Source of the DNA: an uncultured Bacteroidales bacterium
GTDB lineage: Bacteria > Bacteroidota > Bacteroidia > Bacteroidales > UBA932
Length of the DNA stretch: 64,000 nt
Assembly: GCA_944326325.1 (NCBI GenBank)
Contig: CALVDQ010000001.1
Coordinates: 310,001 to 374,000 of the forward strand
Reading direction: 5' to 3'
Shown here: positions 9,028 through 18,471 of the stretch, one piece after another
Layout: every line of letters begins with the position of its first letter
How positions within the stretch are numbered: position 1 is the stretch's first letter
Translations under genes and position numbers: made by a program
The notes under the pieces: generated by a model
Told to the model about the DNA's origin: nothing
Databases searched by the model: none
Seen by the model: only the letters and a program-made list of their open reading frames with translations

Positions 9028-10707
9028 ATGGACTCTACTATGGACAGATGTGTGTTATTCATATCAGCCGTCTTCCTGTCTTTCATGGCAGCTGCGTGTG
9101 GCAGGCAACAAAGCGGTGAGGCTGTTCTCGACAAAGCTGAATCAATCTTGTATGAAAATCCCGACAGCGCACTTGCTGTTCTAGACTCTGTCCCGCAGCG
9201 GAAGCTCGGCAAGGCGTCACAGGCGAGGTTCGCCCTGCTCTATTCCATGGCGCTGGACAAGAGCTTCATAGATGTCAAGGGCGACAGCCTCGTAAACATG
9301 GCTGTGAAGTGGTACCGCAGGCACGGCAGTTCGGACGAGAGGTTCAAGGCATACTATTATCAGGGACGCGTGTACCAGAACGCCGGAGAATGGGAGAAGG
9401 CGATGGAGAGTTTCTTCATGGCAGAAAGATACGCGGACTGCTCTGGTGACAACATTTTGAGAGGTCAGCTTTTCAACGCCAAAGCTGCTGTCTATGAAAG
9501 CCTTTTCAGGTTTGAGGAAGCTGTCGAGAACGCGTCTGCGGCATCGGACCTCTACCTTTCCGAAAGGGATACGGCACACTACATTGACTCACAGCTGATC
9601 ATATGTTCTGAATACCTTTCCCTGAAGCAGCCGGAAAATGCGGCGAAGGTGCTCTCCGGTATGGCGGGATTCCTCCCGTCCATGTCGGACATACAGGAAA
9701 ATGACTATTACATCATGCGTCTTCACGTATCTATTGCGGAAAGGGACGGCATAGACGAGGCCATATCGGAATATCTCCGGAATGTCACGGACACTTCCGA
9801 GATCAACTGGATAGCGCTTGCAAACGGATATCTTCATATCAAGGAATACAGCCTGGGGCTCGAAGCCATTTCACGCTACAGGGAGAGCGACCCGGACCAT
9901 GACCGGAATCCTGCATACCTTCTTGTCGACTCAGAACTTAACGAGATGACCGGACAGTATGAGAAGGCTCTCCGGTCTTACAGGAAGTATGTCAACACGT
10001 CTGACAATACCGACATGGAGATTTTTGAAAGTGATGCGAACTTCACAGAAGACAGGTTGATTGCAGTATACAAGATCAGGAACAGGAACCTCTGGATTGT
10101 GCTCCTGCTTCTCGGAGTTGCCGCATCGGTCTCCGCCGGGCTGCTCATATCTACGAAACTGAAGGAAAAGATACGGAAACGGCAGCTGGAGAAGGAAAGG
10201 CTCGAAGACGAGAAGCGGCATCTTGAGAAGGAGATGTCATCGTACCGGGCACTGTATGAGCAGGCGGTGGAGGAGAAGAAGAACCTGCAGAGGATCAGGC
10301 ACGAGCCGAGGCTCGACAAGGAAATAAAGGAATCCATAGCGGAACGCCTTGAAGTGCTGAACATGTTCATTACAGCCTCGGTCTCAAAGAACCTCAGCGC
10401 TTCTGCTGCAGAAGCATTGGACAAGTACCTGAATGACAGGGATAGGTTCATATACTCTACAAGGCTGACCTTCGCCATACTGCACCCGAGATTCATGGCA
10501 TATCTGAAGAAGTCCGGCCTTGCCGAAGTGGAGATAGGATACTGCTGCCTCTACTGTATCGGCATGAACGGCAGCGAGATCTCGTCATATCTCGGGAGGA
10601 AATCGTTCTACAATGACAGCAGTGCCATAAGGAAGAAGCTGGGACTGGACAAGCGCGATATGAACCTCGACAATTTCCTCCGTGAAAAGATGCACAGTCT
10701 TGACTGA
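9028..10707 (+). CDS. Transmembrane TPR lipoprotein with C-terminal helix-turn-helix (putative one-component regulator)
   Basis: This 559-residue protein starts with a lipoprotein-type signal (lipobox MAAAC, Cys about 24). TPR-like helical repeats follow over about residues 30-330, for example AYYYQGRVYQNAGEWEKAME. A single membrane helix lies at about 354-375, then a strongly charged coiled coil (about 378-425), and a C-terminal helix-turn-helix-like segment where GMNGSEISSYLGRKSFYND resembles the LuxR-type recognition region. The predicted topology puts the TPRs in the periplasm and the DNA-binding end in the cytoplasm. Proteins with this layout are common in Bacteroidetes and usually uncharacterised. 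It lies directly upstream of the RHS locus in the same direction, so it may sense envelope state and regulate that locus; this is inferred from position only. Confidence 0.75.
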   Translation: MDSTMDRCVLFISAVFLSFMAAACGRQQSGEAVLDKAESILYENPDSALAVLDSVPQRKLGKASQARFALLYSMALDKSFIDVKGDSLVNMAVKWYRRHGSSDERFKAYYYQGRVYQNAGEWEKAMESFFMAERYADCSGDNILRGQLFNAKAAVYESLFRFEEAVENASAASDLYLSERDTAHYIDSQLIICSEYLSLKQPENAAKVLSGMAGFLPSMSDIQENDYYIMRLHVSIAERDGIDEAISEYLRNVTDTSEINWIALANGYLHIKEYSLGLEAISRYRESDPDHDRNPAYLLVDSELNEMTGQYEKALRSYRKYVNTSDNTDMEIFESDANFTEDRLIAVYKIRNRNLWIVLLLLGVAASVSAGLLISTKLKEKIRKRQLEKERLEDEKRHLEKEMSSYRALYEQAVEEKKNLQRIRHEPRLDKEIKESIAERLEVLNMFITASVSKNLSASAAEALDKYLNDRDRFIYSTRLTFAILHPRFMAYLKKSGLAEVEIGYCCLYCIGMNGSEISSYLGRKSFYNDSSAIRKKLGLDKRDMNLDNFLREKMHSLD

Positions 10708-10930
10708 CAGGGTCTAATAGTATCTCATATTTTAACTTATATTGTATTTTGCTGATAACTAAAGAGTTATTGGTGAAATCGTTGTGCTTTTCCATTTTCC
10801 TGTAAAACATATACTATATGGAAGAAGCTGATTGACAGGAAGTTGTGCATGAAACAAAATGAGACTTTTTCTTCCTGCCGGACTTTGCAGGCGATATATA
10901 TTTATCCCGCAAATCAAATATCGTAATTCT

Positions 10931-11128
10931 ATGAAACGTATTTTTCGTATTACTATTCCAGCAGTTCTGATCATTTCGTCATCTGTCTATCACGACAGTG
11001 AACCTTCCTCAGAAAACAGGAAAAAGGTCCCGATCATCGTGACTACGACCCGGAAGACGCCTCATGTACAACGGTTCGACTTCCGTAATCTTTCCGTGTC
11101 TATGGATGATGACCGGAAAGAAATCTAG
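10931..11128 (+). CDS. Small putative exported protein, unrecognised
   Basis: This 65-residue frame begins with a basic, hydrophobic leader (MKRIFRITIPAVLIISSSVY) that could be a signal peptide. A short polar tail follows with no motif I recognise. The same frame stays open upstream to 10859, but the ATG at 10931 gives the better leader. It lies between the TPR regulator and the small protein at 11201. It could be a degraded remnant of a longer gene. Confidence 0.35.
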   Translation: MKRIFRITIPAVLIISSSVYHDSEPSSENRKKVPIIVTTTRKTPHVQRFDFRNLSVSMDDDRKEI

Positions 11129-11200
11129 TGGCCATAATCATCTTTCTGATTATATGCAGAATGGGTTTCACGGTAAAGTAACACTGAAATTGAATAAGAA

Positions 11201-11428
11201 ATGAAAACTACAGCAATTCTAATTTGTGCCATGAGCCTGTCCGCTGCCATGTACGGGCAGGAACAGCAGCCAGAAAACACAGACAAGGTCATCGTGTTCG
11301 AATATGACGACGCAGGGAACCGTACAGTGCGGAAAGTCAAGGACAGTCAGACGGCAGCGTCCGCAGACGCCGGAAAAGCACAGGCTCCGGCTGAGAACCG
11401 GCAGGTGATTCCATACAATGAGGATTGA
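11201..11428 (+). CDS. Small exported protein with a lone YD-like motif, upstream of the RHS gene
   Basis: This 75-residue protein has a signal peptide (MKTTAILICAMSLSAAMYGQ) and then a single segment, VFEYDDAGNRTVRK, that matches the YD/RHS repeat consensus YDxxGNR. The remainder is an Ala/Gln-rich tail. It ends 19 bases before the RHS gene and is probably co-transcribed with it. Its role is unknown; it could be a recombination relic of an RHS N-terminus or a partner that pairs with the RHS beta-shell. Confidence 0.6.
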   Translation: MKTTAILICAMSLSAAMYGQEQQPENTDKVIVFEYDDAGNRTVRKVKDSQTAASADAGKAQAPAENRQVIPYNED

Positions 11429-11447
11429 CAATTAAAGATCTGGTACT

Positions 11448-14400
11448 ATGAAACTGCAGAAAATCTTATCGGCGTTCCTGGCTATTTCATGTGGTCTCCT
11501 GTTCTCATCGGCACAGGTCCATGCCCAGGAAGGACCGGAAACAGACAGGATAGTCGTTACGGAGGAAGGAGACAGCACTGTCTTGTATAAACCTAATTAC
11601 TATGATTTCGGAGCGTTGAACCAGGGAGCCCCAGATATGCATAAGCGCCTTGAGCCTGATTCTCCGCTGGCGGCAGGGAAGGACATGGATGCCCTGCGGC
11701 TTGATGCGTTAAACAGGGACAAGAAGCGTCTTATGTCAGTGACTCCCCGGCTGATGTCGTTGAATGCTGCAGAAGGCGTCGACCAGACCAGGCCGGTAGG
11801 GAAGATACCTGTGCAGGAAGGTATGACTCCAACAGGAGCCAGGACATATTCGGTGCCTGTCTCAGTCATCCAGTCATTGGATTTTGTTCCCCAGATAGCG
11901 CTGAGCTACAACAGCCAGGGAGGCCAGGGAGTCGCAGGTTACGGCTGGAGTATCAGCGGGTTATCGTCAATCACAATCGCCAACAGGACACAATACTACA
12001 ACGGTGCGCCAAAGGCTGTAAACTATATGGATACCGACCACGTATACACTCTGGACGGGATCCCGCTTGTCCAGAATGAGAAGTCATCCCTTGCCGGAGA
12101 ATTCCAGCTTGAAACGGCAAGGGGACATATAGTGGTCAAGAAACATCTAAGCGGCGGCGAGGTCTCGCATTTCACCGCCCTATATCCTGACGGCTCCAGA
12201 GCCACATTCGGCAATGACGGGTACACCGGTATCATGAGGTACACCTACCCGATTACCGAGATCGAGGACGTGCGGGGGAACCGGATAGTCTTCAAGTATA
12301 AGTCGTATGCGACAAACTATGGCCACAAGTATTATATAACATCCATCGAGTACGGGTTCGGAAGCGACGACACACCGGCAGGAAAGATAGAGTTCAGCTA
12401 CGACTGGGATGATCTCAGCCATTTAAGGTATTATGCAGGGATAGAGACGAGGTTTGCATATCTGCTTAAATCAGTGTCCAGCTATAACGGCAGCAAGGAA
12501 ATCTGCAGGTATGACCTGACCCACGAGCAGAAGGACAACGACTATCTTCTTACAGTGATAGACAGTGAAAGCGACGGGACGGCACTGAACCCTCTCAAGT
12601 TTTCATACGGCGATGACCCGTTATATCCTTCAGACGGAGGTAAAGATGACCTTCTATTCAAGGACCAGCTTTTCCTGTCGTCGTATTTCAATTCCGGTGA
12701 TGCCGAGATCATATACAGGAGTGGAAAACTCATAGAAGGATCAGCAGGGGACGGGATGATAGCCTACCCGAACTTTTCGAACTATAATGTTATAGGATAT
12801 AAGAAGAAATGGTTCGGGGGTAAGAAGCACGACCTGTATGGCAGTACGTACAGCCCTGACCAGAAGATACTTATAGCTCCTGTCCTCTCCGGGGTCAGTG
12901 ATGTCCAGAGCATAACTGTAGGGGAAGGGTTCCAGCATATAGATCTCGTGGACACTGATGCGGACGGCACGGACGAACTTGTCAAAATAAATTTTGCCGG
13001 GCTTGACGGAAACAGCACCATACTGAATATTACCGTCTACGAGTTCAATGCCTCAAGGGCGCTTGTCGTCAAGTCTTCGTTCAATGTCAATGTCGACGGT
13101 GTCGTGAATAACGGGGACATTGCATACAGCCCCGCCCAGAGGGTATACATTTTCGGGGACTTCAGGGGTGACGGGAAGACTATGCTGATGACTACCCTTT
13201 ATAACCAGGATCCTAACGGGGCGGGAAGGACCTCATATACGGCGCTGATTGATATAGCCGCGCAGACCAAGCTTAGCGAGACTCATATTATTGATCTGGT
13301 GCGTAATTCTAACGAACATTGTCTCAGGTCCCATGACGTGGACAGTGACGGCAGGATGGAACTGTGCTGGGCGACACAGTCAGGACTTGACGTGTACAAC
13401 GTATCCGGAAGCAGCTTCACAAGGACGAGGACCATTGCCGGTTTGGACATGTCGATGTTCCCGAAGTTTGACAACAAGTATCAGGACATGTTCGTAGCCG
13501 ACATCAACGGAGACGGCTATATGGATTTTATACACAGGATAAATGGAACATATATTGCGTACAGATATACAGGAGAACGGTACAAATCTCAACTGATGTC
13601 TTTGCAGAAACCTGGAGACAATGACGAGCTCATGTTCTATGACGTGAACAATGACGGGCTCGCGGACCTGATCCAGAGGAGCGGTACCAGGCTGTATTTC
13701 TTTATGAACAGCAAGGGGACTATCAGCACTGCGGATAAGATAACATCATCTGTGACACTATCCGACGGGGCGAAATTCCTGCCATGCAATTCGAACAACT
13801 ACAACAGCCTCTCAAACTTCATCGCAATAGACGGTGCATACGTAAAAGCCTATGACTTCTCTAAGGACAGAGCCAAGGACAGGCTTCTTACAACTTTCAT
13901 CGACAGCCACGGTGTGGTTACAGTCAATGAATATGAGGACATGTCTACTTCATCTACTGTATACTCCATCGACAAGGACAGGAAATACAGTTCAGCTTTC
14001 GGGAGGAAAAGCTTTTCCCTTTATCTTTTGCACACAACCAGGACATATACGTCCTCTGAAAGGATGACGCAGCTGAAATCCCTGTTCTACCGTTACTGCG
14101 ATGCTGTGAGCAGCTGGCAGGGGCTCGGTTTCTGCGGCTTCGGCAAAGTGGAGACGACAGATTTCATGACAGCCACGAATGAGGAGATAGTTACGTCCGT
14201 GACATATGATCCGACGATGTTCGGGGTGGACGTTTCTGTCAAGCAGGCTTTCAGGCTGAGCCATGACTCTCCTTTCAGCGCGACAATCAAATTATACACA
14301 AACAAGACATATCCACATAAAAAACTAAATCCTCTGCCGCTAATAATCATAGAGAGTGACAAGCAGACAGGAGTATTTACTACCACCACTTATTCTTATA

Positions 14401-17400
14401 CGGACTATGACCTTCCTTTGTCCATATCTTCCAATAAGACATTGGATAGTAGAGGTTCAGCCGATATAGCAGAAAAGGCGCAGTATACTTATTCGAACTA
14501 CGTGTCGAGTTCCCTGTATCTGCTCGGGCAGGTCAAGTCATGCACTGTTACCAAGACCCGTCCTGGAGCGGAAAAATGGACTGAACTGCAGAAATATGAG
14601 TATGACAGCGACCTTATGCTCCCGACAAAGAAGACAGAATATGCCGACAGTGCAGGTCGCAACAAGGTACGTGAAACGAGGTGGACATACGACGGCTTCG
14701 GCAATGTCACATCCGAAAAGACAGCCAGCTATAACTCTACCACCTTCATCGGTGACTCCTATACGTATGACAGCGACGGCATGTACCTTCTGAGCCATAC
14801 GGACGCCCTCGGACATAAAGAGACCTATTCCGGACACAACAAGTTCGGCAAGCCTGTGAAGGTTACGGACCATAAGGGCAGGGTGACGGAGATATCCTAC
14901 GATGAATGGGGGAATGAGGTGTCAAGGACATATCCGGACGGGACCGAGGAAAGGACATCCCTTGAATGGGGCGGTATAGGGCTGTACACGGTCACGCGGT
15001 ATGTCACAGGCAAACCGACAGAGGTCACCCATTATGACGCCGGTGACAGGAAGCTCAGGTCGGGGGTGCTCAGGTATGACGGGTCATGGCTCTATACCGA
15101 CAGCTCCTATGACGACAAAGGACGGCTCGAGAAAGAGTCCATGCCGTTCAAGGGGAATGCAGCCGGACAGTGGAACAAGTATGAGTATGATGAATACAAA
15201 CGTCTGGTCAAGTTCACGGAGGCGTCAGGGAAAGTGACATCCTGGACTTACGACAGCCTGACAGTCTCGGAGACCCGCAACGGAATAACGACGTCTCGGA
15301 CAATGGATGCAGGGGGATCGGTGTCCCTGGTTGAAGACAGCGGCGGGACGATAACATACACATACAGGTCTGACGGCCAGCTGTCAAGTGCCGGCAGGAA
15401 TGGCGGGACAGCATCTTCGGGAAAGGAGACCATGGTGCTGGAATATGATGACTTCGGACGGCGGGTTGCGATTGTGGACCCGAGTGCCGGACGGCAGACC
15501 GACAAGGAGGTCTGGGCAGCGGACGGTACCTCCACCGTGACCCATACCAATCCGAACGGCACAGTCATAACAAGCCGTGACAGGTTCGGAAGGACTGTCA
15601 AGGTCGAGAGGAAAGGAGAATACACTACCACATATACCTACGACCAGGACGGTCTGCTTACAGGCGAGACATCCACGAACGGGACATCTAAGAGCTATAC
15701 ATACGACTCCTTCGACAGGCTCTCCTCTGAGACGGAGACAGTCCCGGACGGGAAATGGCTCAGGAAGGACTATACATACACGGACGGCAGCATTGTCTCT
15801 GCCATAAAATACACATCCCAGTCAGGAGAGATCACCACCGAGGTCTACACATACGCCAACGGGCACAATACCTCTGTCAGCACAGTTGACGGACATACTG
15901 TCTGGGCTATCACCCAGGAGAACAGCCTCGGGCTTCCGACAAAGGCTGTTACAGGGACTGTGGAGCGTACCTACTCTTACACCGCTTATGGTCAGATCTC
16001 GGGCAGGACTATGGGCGATGTGCAGAGATTCGCTTATTCCTTCTCAACGCAGACCGGAAACCTCTCCTCGAGGACAGACCAGACAAGGAGCAAGACAGAA
16101 TCTTTCGGATACGACGATCTGAACCGCCTTACCGACAACAACGGGAAGTCCATCTCATACTCAGACAACGGTAACATCACTTCGATGGAGTCTGTCGGGG
16201 CGTTCACATACGGCAACAGTGCGAAGCCGTATCAGGTGACGTCAGTCTCCCTCACTGACGGGGATGCCTTCCAGGACAGGGAGCAGACCATCTCATATAC
16301 CTGCTATTCCCGGCCGTCGAGGCTCAACGAAGGAGGCCGCAGCGCAGCCTTCACCTACAACGGCAGCAACGAGCGCGTGAAGATGTACGTGGCAGACGGT
16401 GCCTCGCCGGTGCTTACCAGGTACTACATCGGAGGACAGTACGAGATAGACCTTGCCGCAGGGAAGACCGTTGAGAGGCTGTATCTGAACGGTGACGCGT
16501 ACACTTCCCCTATGGTGCTGGTCAATGACGGTACCTCTGGCTGGATGCCGTACAATATCGGTCGAGATTACCTTGGAAGCATCACCCATATCGCTACTGC
16601 AGACGGAGTGCTCGTCGCAGAATACAGCTATGATGCATGGGGACGGCTCCGAGATCCTGAGACCCACGAGGCCTATCTTCCTGGCCAGGAGCCGGAGCTG
16701 TTCCTCGGACGCGGGTTCACAGGGCATGAGCATCTCTCGTGGTTCGGGCTGATAAATATGAACGCCCGCCTGTACGATCCGGTCACAGGACGCTTCCTTT
16801 CCCCTGACCCTAATGTGCAGATGTTGGATTTTACCCAGAATTTCAACAGGTATTCGTACGGGTTGAACAATCCTTTCGTCTATATTGATGAAAATGGCGA
16901 GTTTATTCTTACAACTGCAATTGTCATCGGAGCCGTAATAGGAGCAGCATTCGGAGTATATGAAGGATACAAAATAGCTGAATCCAAAGGAGCTACAGGC
17001 TGGGATAAAGCATGGTATATGATAGGAGGGGGATTGATAGGAGGCGCAGGCGGTGCTTTAGGTGGCTGGGCAGGAGCAGCCGTAGGGACAGCAGCAGCTG
17101 GTGCTGGAATAGGCGGGTTCGTTGCAGGAGCTTACACAGGAGGGGCGGCAGGAGCTGTTACAGGTTTTGTTAATGGTTTTGGCATGTCTATGCTTGAAAA
17201 TCCGCAAAATGTAGGTGGTGCTCTTTGGCAGGGAATCTATCACGCAGGTGCAGGCGGACTCTCTGGTGCTGCTATTGGGGGGCTTGTTCAAGGTACGACA
17301 TCAGCCATTAAAGGGAACAACTTTTGGAATGGGTCATCTCATTCTTCTGCTTCAAGTCAGGTCAAACATCACTCGGTGAGAGATTCGTATCAGAAAGGTG

Positions 17401-17714
17401 TAGACGGAGTCAATAGGGCTATAGATGAATATAAAGCGAAAGGAGCTGAATTATTGTCCAAGGAAGTAAGCCTTGATGTTAATGGAACACGTGTTAGAGT
17501 TGATGCGGCATTTAAATTAAACGGTGAAACTATATTGATGGAAGTAAAGAATGGACCTCATGCCATGTTCACACCAAATCAGTCAATTGCTTATCCTCAA
17601 ATGGAATTAGGTGTGCCTGTGATTCCTCGTGGAGCTAATGCTGGTCAAGTTTTTGGAAAAGGTAGAATAGGATTTCCGGTAGAAAATTATAAATTTGTAG
17701 TAATCAGATATTAA
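11448..17714 (+). CDS. Secreted SpvB/RHS-repeat protein with C-terminal PD-(D/E)XK-like toxin domain
   Basis: This 2088-residue protein has a Sec signal peptide (about 1-27). Residues about 130-180 match the SpvB/TcaC N-terminal domain (IALSYNSQGGQGVAGYGWSI). FG-GAP/VCBS-type Asp-rich repeats follow (about 500-770; e.g. VADINGDGYMDF). YD/RHS repeats span about 1080-1700, leading to the RHS core with LYDPVTGRFLSPDP near residue 1780. A Gly/Ala-rich hydrophobic linker (about 1820-1950) precedes the tail. The last 110 residues hold Asp2019, Glu2032-x-Lys2034 and Gln2051, spaced as in PD-(D/E)XK nucleases. Base composition turns AT-rich after the core, as in polymorphic toxins with exchangeable C-termini. 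No type IX sorting domain is visible. The RHS shell probably encloses the toxin; the nuclease call is an inference. Confidence 0.9.
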   Translation: MKLQKILSAFLAISCGLLFSSAQVHAQEGPETDRIVVTEEGDSTVLYKPNYYDFGALNQGAPDMHKRLEPDSPLAAGKDMDALRLDALNRDKKRLMSVTPRLMSLNAAEGVDQTRPVGKIPVQEGMTPTGARTYSVPVSVIQSLDFVPQIALSYNSQGGQGVAGYGWSISGLSSITIANRTQYYNGAPKAVNYMDTDHVYTLDGIPLVQNEKSSLAGEFQLETARGHIVVKKHLSGGEVSHFTALYPDGSRATFGNDGYTGIMRYTYPITEIEDVRGNRIVFKYKSYATNYGHKYYITSIEYGFGSDDTPAGKIEFSYDWDDLSHLRYYAGIETRFAYLLKSVSSYNGSKEICRYDLTHEQKDNDYLLTVIDSESDGTALNPLKFSYGDDPLYPSDGGKDDLLFKDQLFLSSYFNSGDAEIIYRSGKLIEGSAGDGMIAYPNFSNYNVIGYKKKWFGGKKHDLYGSTYSPDQKILIAPVLSGVSDVQSITVGEGFQHIDLVDTDADGTDELVKINFAGLDGNSTILNITVYEFNASRALVVKSSFNVNVDGVVNNGDIAYSPAQRVYIFGDFRGDGKTMLMTTLYNQDPNGAGRTSYTALIDIAAQTKLSETHIIDLVRNSNEHCLRSHDVDSDGRMELCWATQSGLDVYNVSGSSFTRTRTIAGLDMSMFPKFDNKYQDMFVADINGDGYMDFIHRINGTYIAYRYTGERYKSQLMSLQKPGDNDELMFYDVNNDGLADLIQRSGTRLYFFMNSKGTISTADKITSSVTLSDGAKFLPCNSNNYNSLSNFIAIDGAYVKAYDFSKDRAKDRLLTTFIDSHGVVTVNEYEDMSTSSTVYSIDKDRKYSSAFGRKSFSLYLLHTTRTYTSSERMTQLKSLFYRYCDAVSSWQGLGFCGFGKVETTDFMTATNEEIVTSVTYDPTMFGVDVSVKQAFRLSHDSPFSATIKLYTNKTYPHKKLNPLPLIIIESDKQTGVFTTTTYSYTDYDLPLSISSNKTLDSRGSADIAEKAQYTYSNYVSSSLYLLGQVKSCTVTKTRPGAEKWTELQKYEYDSDLMLPTKKTEYADSAGRNKVRETRWTYDGFGNVTSEKTASYNSTTFIGDSYTYDSDGMYLLSHTDALGHKETYSGHNKFGKPVKVTDHKGRVTEISYDEWGNEVSRTYPDGTEERTSLEWGGIGLYTVTRYVTGKPTEVTHYDAGDRKLRSGVLRYDGSWLYTDSSYDDKGRLEKESMPFKGNAAGQWNKYEYDEYKRLVKFTEASGKVTSWTYDSLTVSETRNGITTSRTMDAGGSVSLVEDSGGTITYTYRSDGQLSSAGRNGGTASSGKETMVLEYDDFGRRVAIVDPSAGRQTDKEVWAADGTSTVTHTNPNGTVITSRDRFGRTVKVERKGEYTTTYTYDQDGLLTGETSTNGTSKSYTYDSFDRLSSETETVPDGKWLRKDYTYTDGSIVSAIKYTSQSGEITTEVYTYANGHNTSVSTVDGHTVWAITQENSLGLPTKAVTGTVERTYSYTAYGQISGRTMGDVQRFAYSFSTQTGNLSSRTDQTRSKTESFGYDDLNRLTDNNGKSISYSDNGNITSMESVGAFTYGNSAKPYQVTSVSLTDGDAFQDREQTISYTCYSRPSRLNEGGRSAAFTYNGSNERVKMYVADGASPVLTRYYIGGQYEIDLAAGKTVERLYLNGDAYTSPMVLVNDGTSGWMPYNIGRDYLGSITHIATADGVLVAEYSYDAWGRLRDPETHEAYLPGQEPELFLGRGFTGHEHLSWFGLINMNARLYDPVTGRFLSPDPNVQMLDFTQNFNRYSYGLNNPFVYIDENGEFILTTAIVIGAVIGAAFGVYEGYKIAESKGATGWDKAWYMIGGGLIGGAGGALGGWAGAAVGTAAAGAGIGGFVAGAYTGGAAGAVTGFVNGFGMSMLENPQNVGGALWQGIYHAGAGGLSGAAIGGLVQGTTSAIKGNNFWNGSSHSSASSQVKHHSVRDSYQKGVDGVNRAIDEYKAKGAELLSKEVSLDVNGTRVRVDAAFKLNGETILMEVKNGPHAMFTPNQSIAYPQMELGVPVIPRGANAGQVFGKGRIGFPVENYKFVVIRY

Positions 17715-17725
17715 ATTAATTTGTT

Positions 17726-18337
17726 ATGTCACCACAAAGAAAAGAACTGGAAAAACAATTGAAAATAATGTGTCAGGAAATGGGGTTCAAGAAATTTAAA
17801 TATGATTATCAGAAACCGATTAACGACAATTTTTGCGTTAACATCATGTTTACGTGCGCCTCATACCAGATAAAGTATCATATTCTGGTTGCTCCCTCTA
17901 TAGGGATAATTTCAAACCAGATAGAGAATATTTTTGAGCAATGTGCTGAATTAACCTGTGTTAAAGACCATGATGCGACAATTCAAACTAATCTCGGATA
18001 TCTCATGCCACAAAAGAATTATATAGAATGGGACTACAGTGAACAGTCCGACCCGAACGTTATCTTTAGCGAGATGCGGGAAACGATAGAGAGGTATGGC
18101 TATCCTTTTTATGACAGATATTCCGATATGGATAATATCACAGATGCGATAAAGAGCGGAAAATTTCACACCACGAAACATCGTGATTTACTGCTTTCTA
18201 TTATATGTTATCTTCGTAATGATAAAGCTATGGCATTGAAATATCTTGACAGTCTGGTGAAAAAGAGGATGGACCAGCGGGGCTTAGAGATATTTGAAAA
18301 GAGATTCAATGAGAATTTCAGAAAATTATTACAATAA
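17726..18337 (+). CDS. Putative immunity protein for the RHS toxin
   Basis: This 203-residue protein has no signal peptide, so it should be cytoplasmic. It starts 11 bases after the RHS stop and shares that gene's AT-rich 3' composition, unlike the genes on either side. Size, placement and composition fit a cognate immunity gene that travels with the toxin tip. I do not recognise the family. Protection of the host from the RHS C-terminal domain is an inference from position. Confidence 0.6.
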   Translation: MSPQRKELEKQLKIMCQEMGFKKFKYDYQKPINDNFCVNIMFTCASYQIKYHILVAPSIGIISNQIENIFEQCAELTCVKDHDATIQTNLGYLMPQKNYIEWDYSEQSDPNVIFSEMRETIERYGYPFYDRYSDMDNITDAIKSGKFHTTKHRDLLLSIICYLRNDKAMALKYLDSLVKKRMDQRGLEIFEKRFNENFRKLLQ

Positions 18338-18357
18338 AATAGTTCTGAAATGTTTTT

Positions 18358-18392
18358 CCTGCGGCATCAACATTTCAGCCGCAGGGTTTACT
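18358..18392 (+). terminator. Possible terminator after the immunity gene
   Basis: CCTGCGGC (18358-18365) and GCCGCAGG (18378-18385) form a perfect 8-bp stem with a 12-base loop. Only a weak T-rich tract (GTTTACTT) follows, so termination may be partial. Confidence 0.4.
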
Positions 18393-18432
18393 TCATGTCG
18401 TAAATATCAATGCCTATGGCAAAGATTAATAC

Positions 18433-18449
18433 AGATATAGGCTATATCT
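18433..18449. promoter_or_regulatory. 17-base perfect palindrome upstream of the secretion operon
   Basis: AGATATAG-G-CTATATCT lies 23 bases before the first pseudopilin start codon. It could be an operator for a dimeric regulator. No clear TTTG/TAnnTTTG promoter is visible in the 134-base gap 18338-18471. Confidence 0.35.
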
Positions 18450-18471
18450 GAATGCATAGCATTTAAATCCA

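Noticed and set aside
14500..16700. Repetitive coding sequence in the RHS gene considered as a CRISPR-like or tandem DNA repeat
   Set aside because: The repeats are degenerate at DNA level and are conserved only as protein YD motifs.
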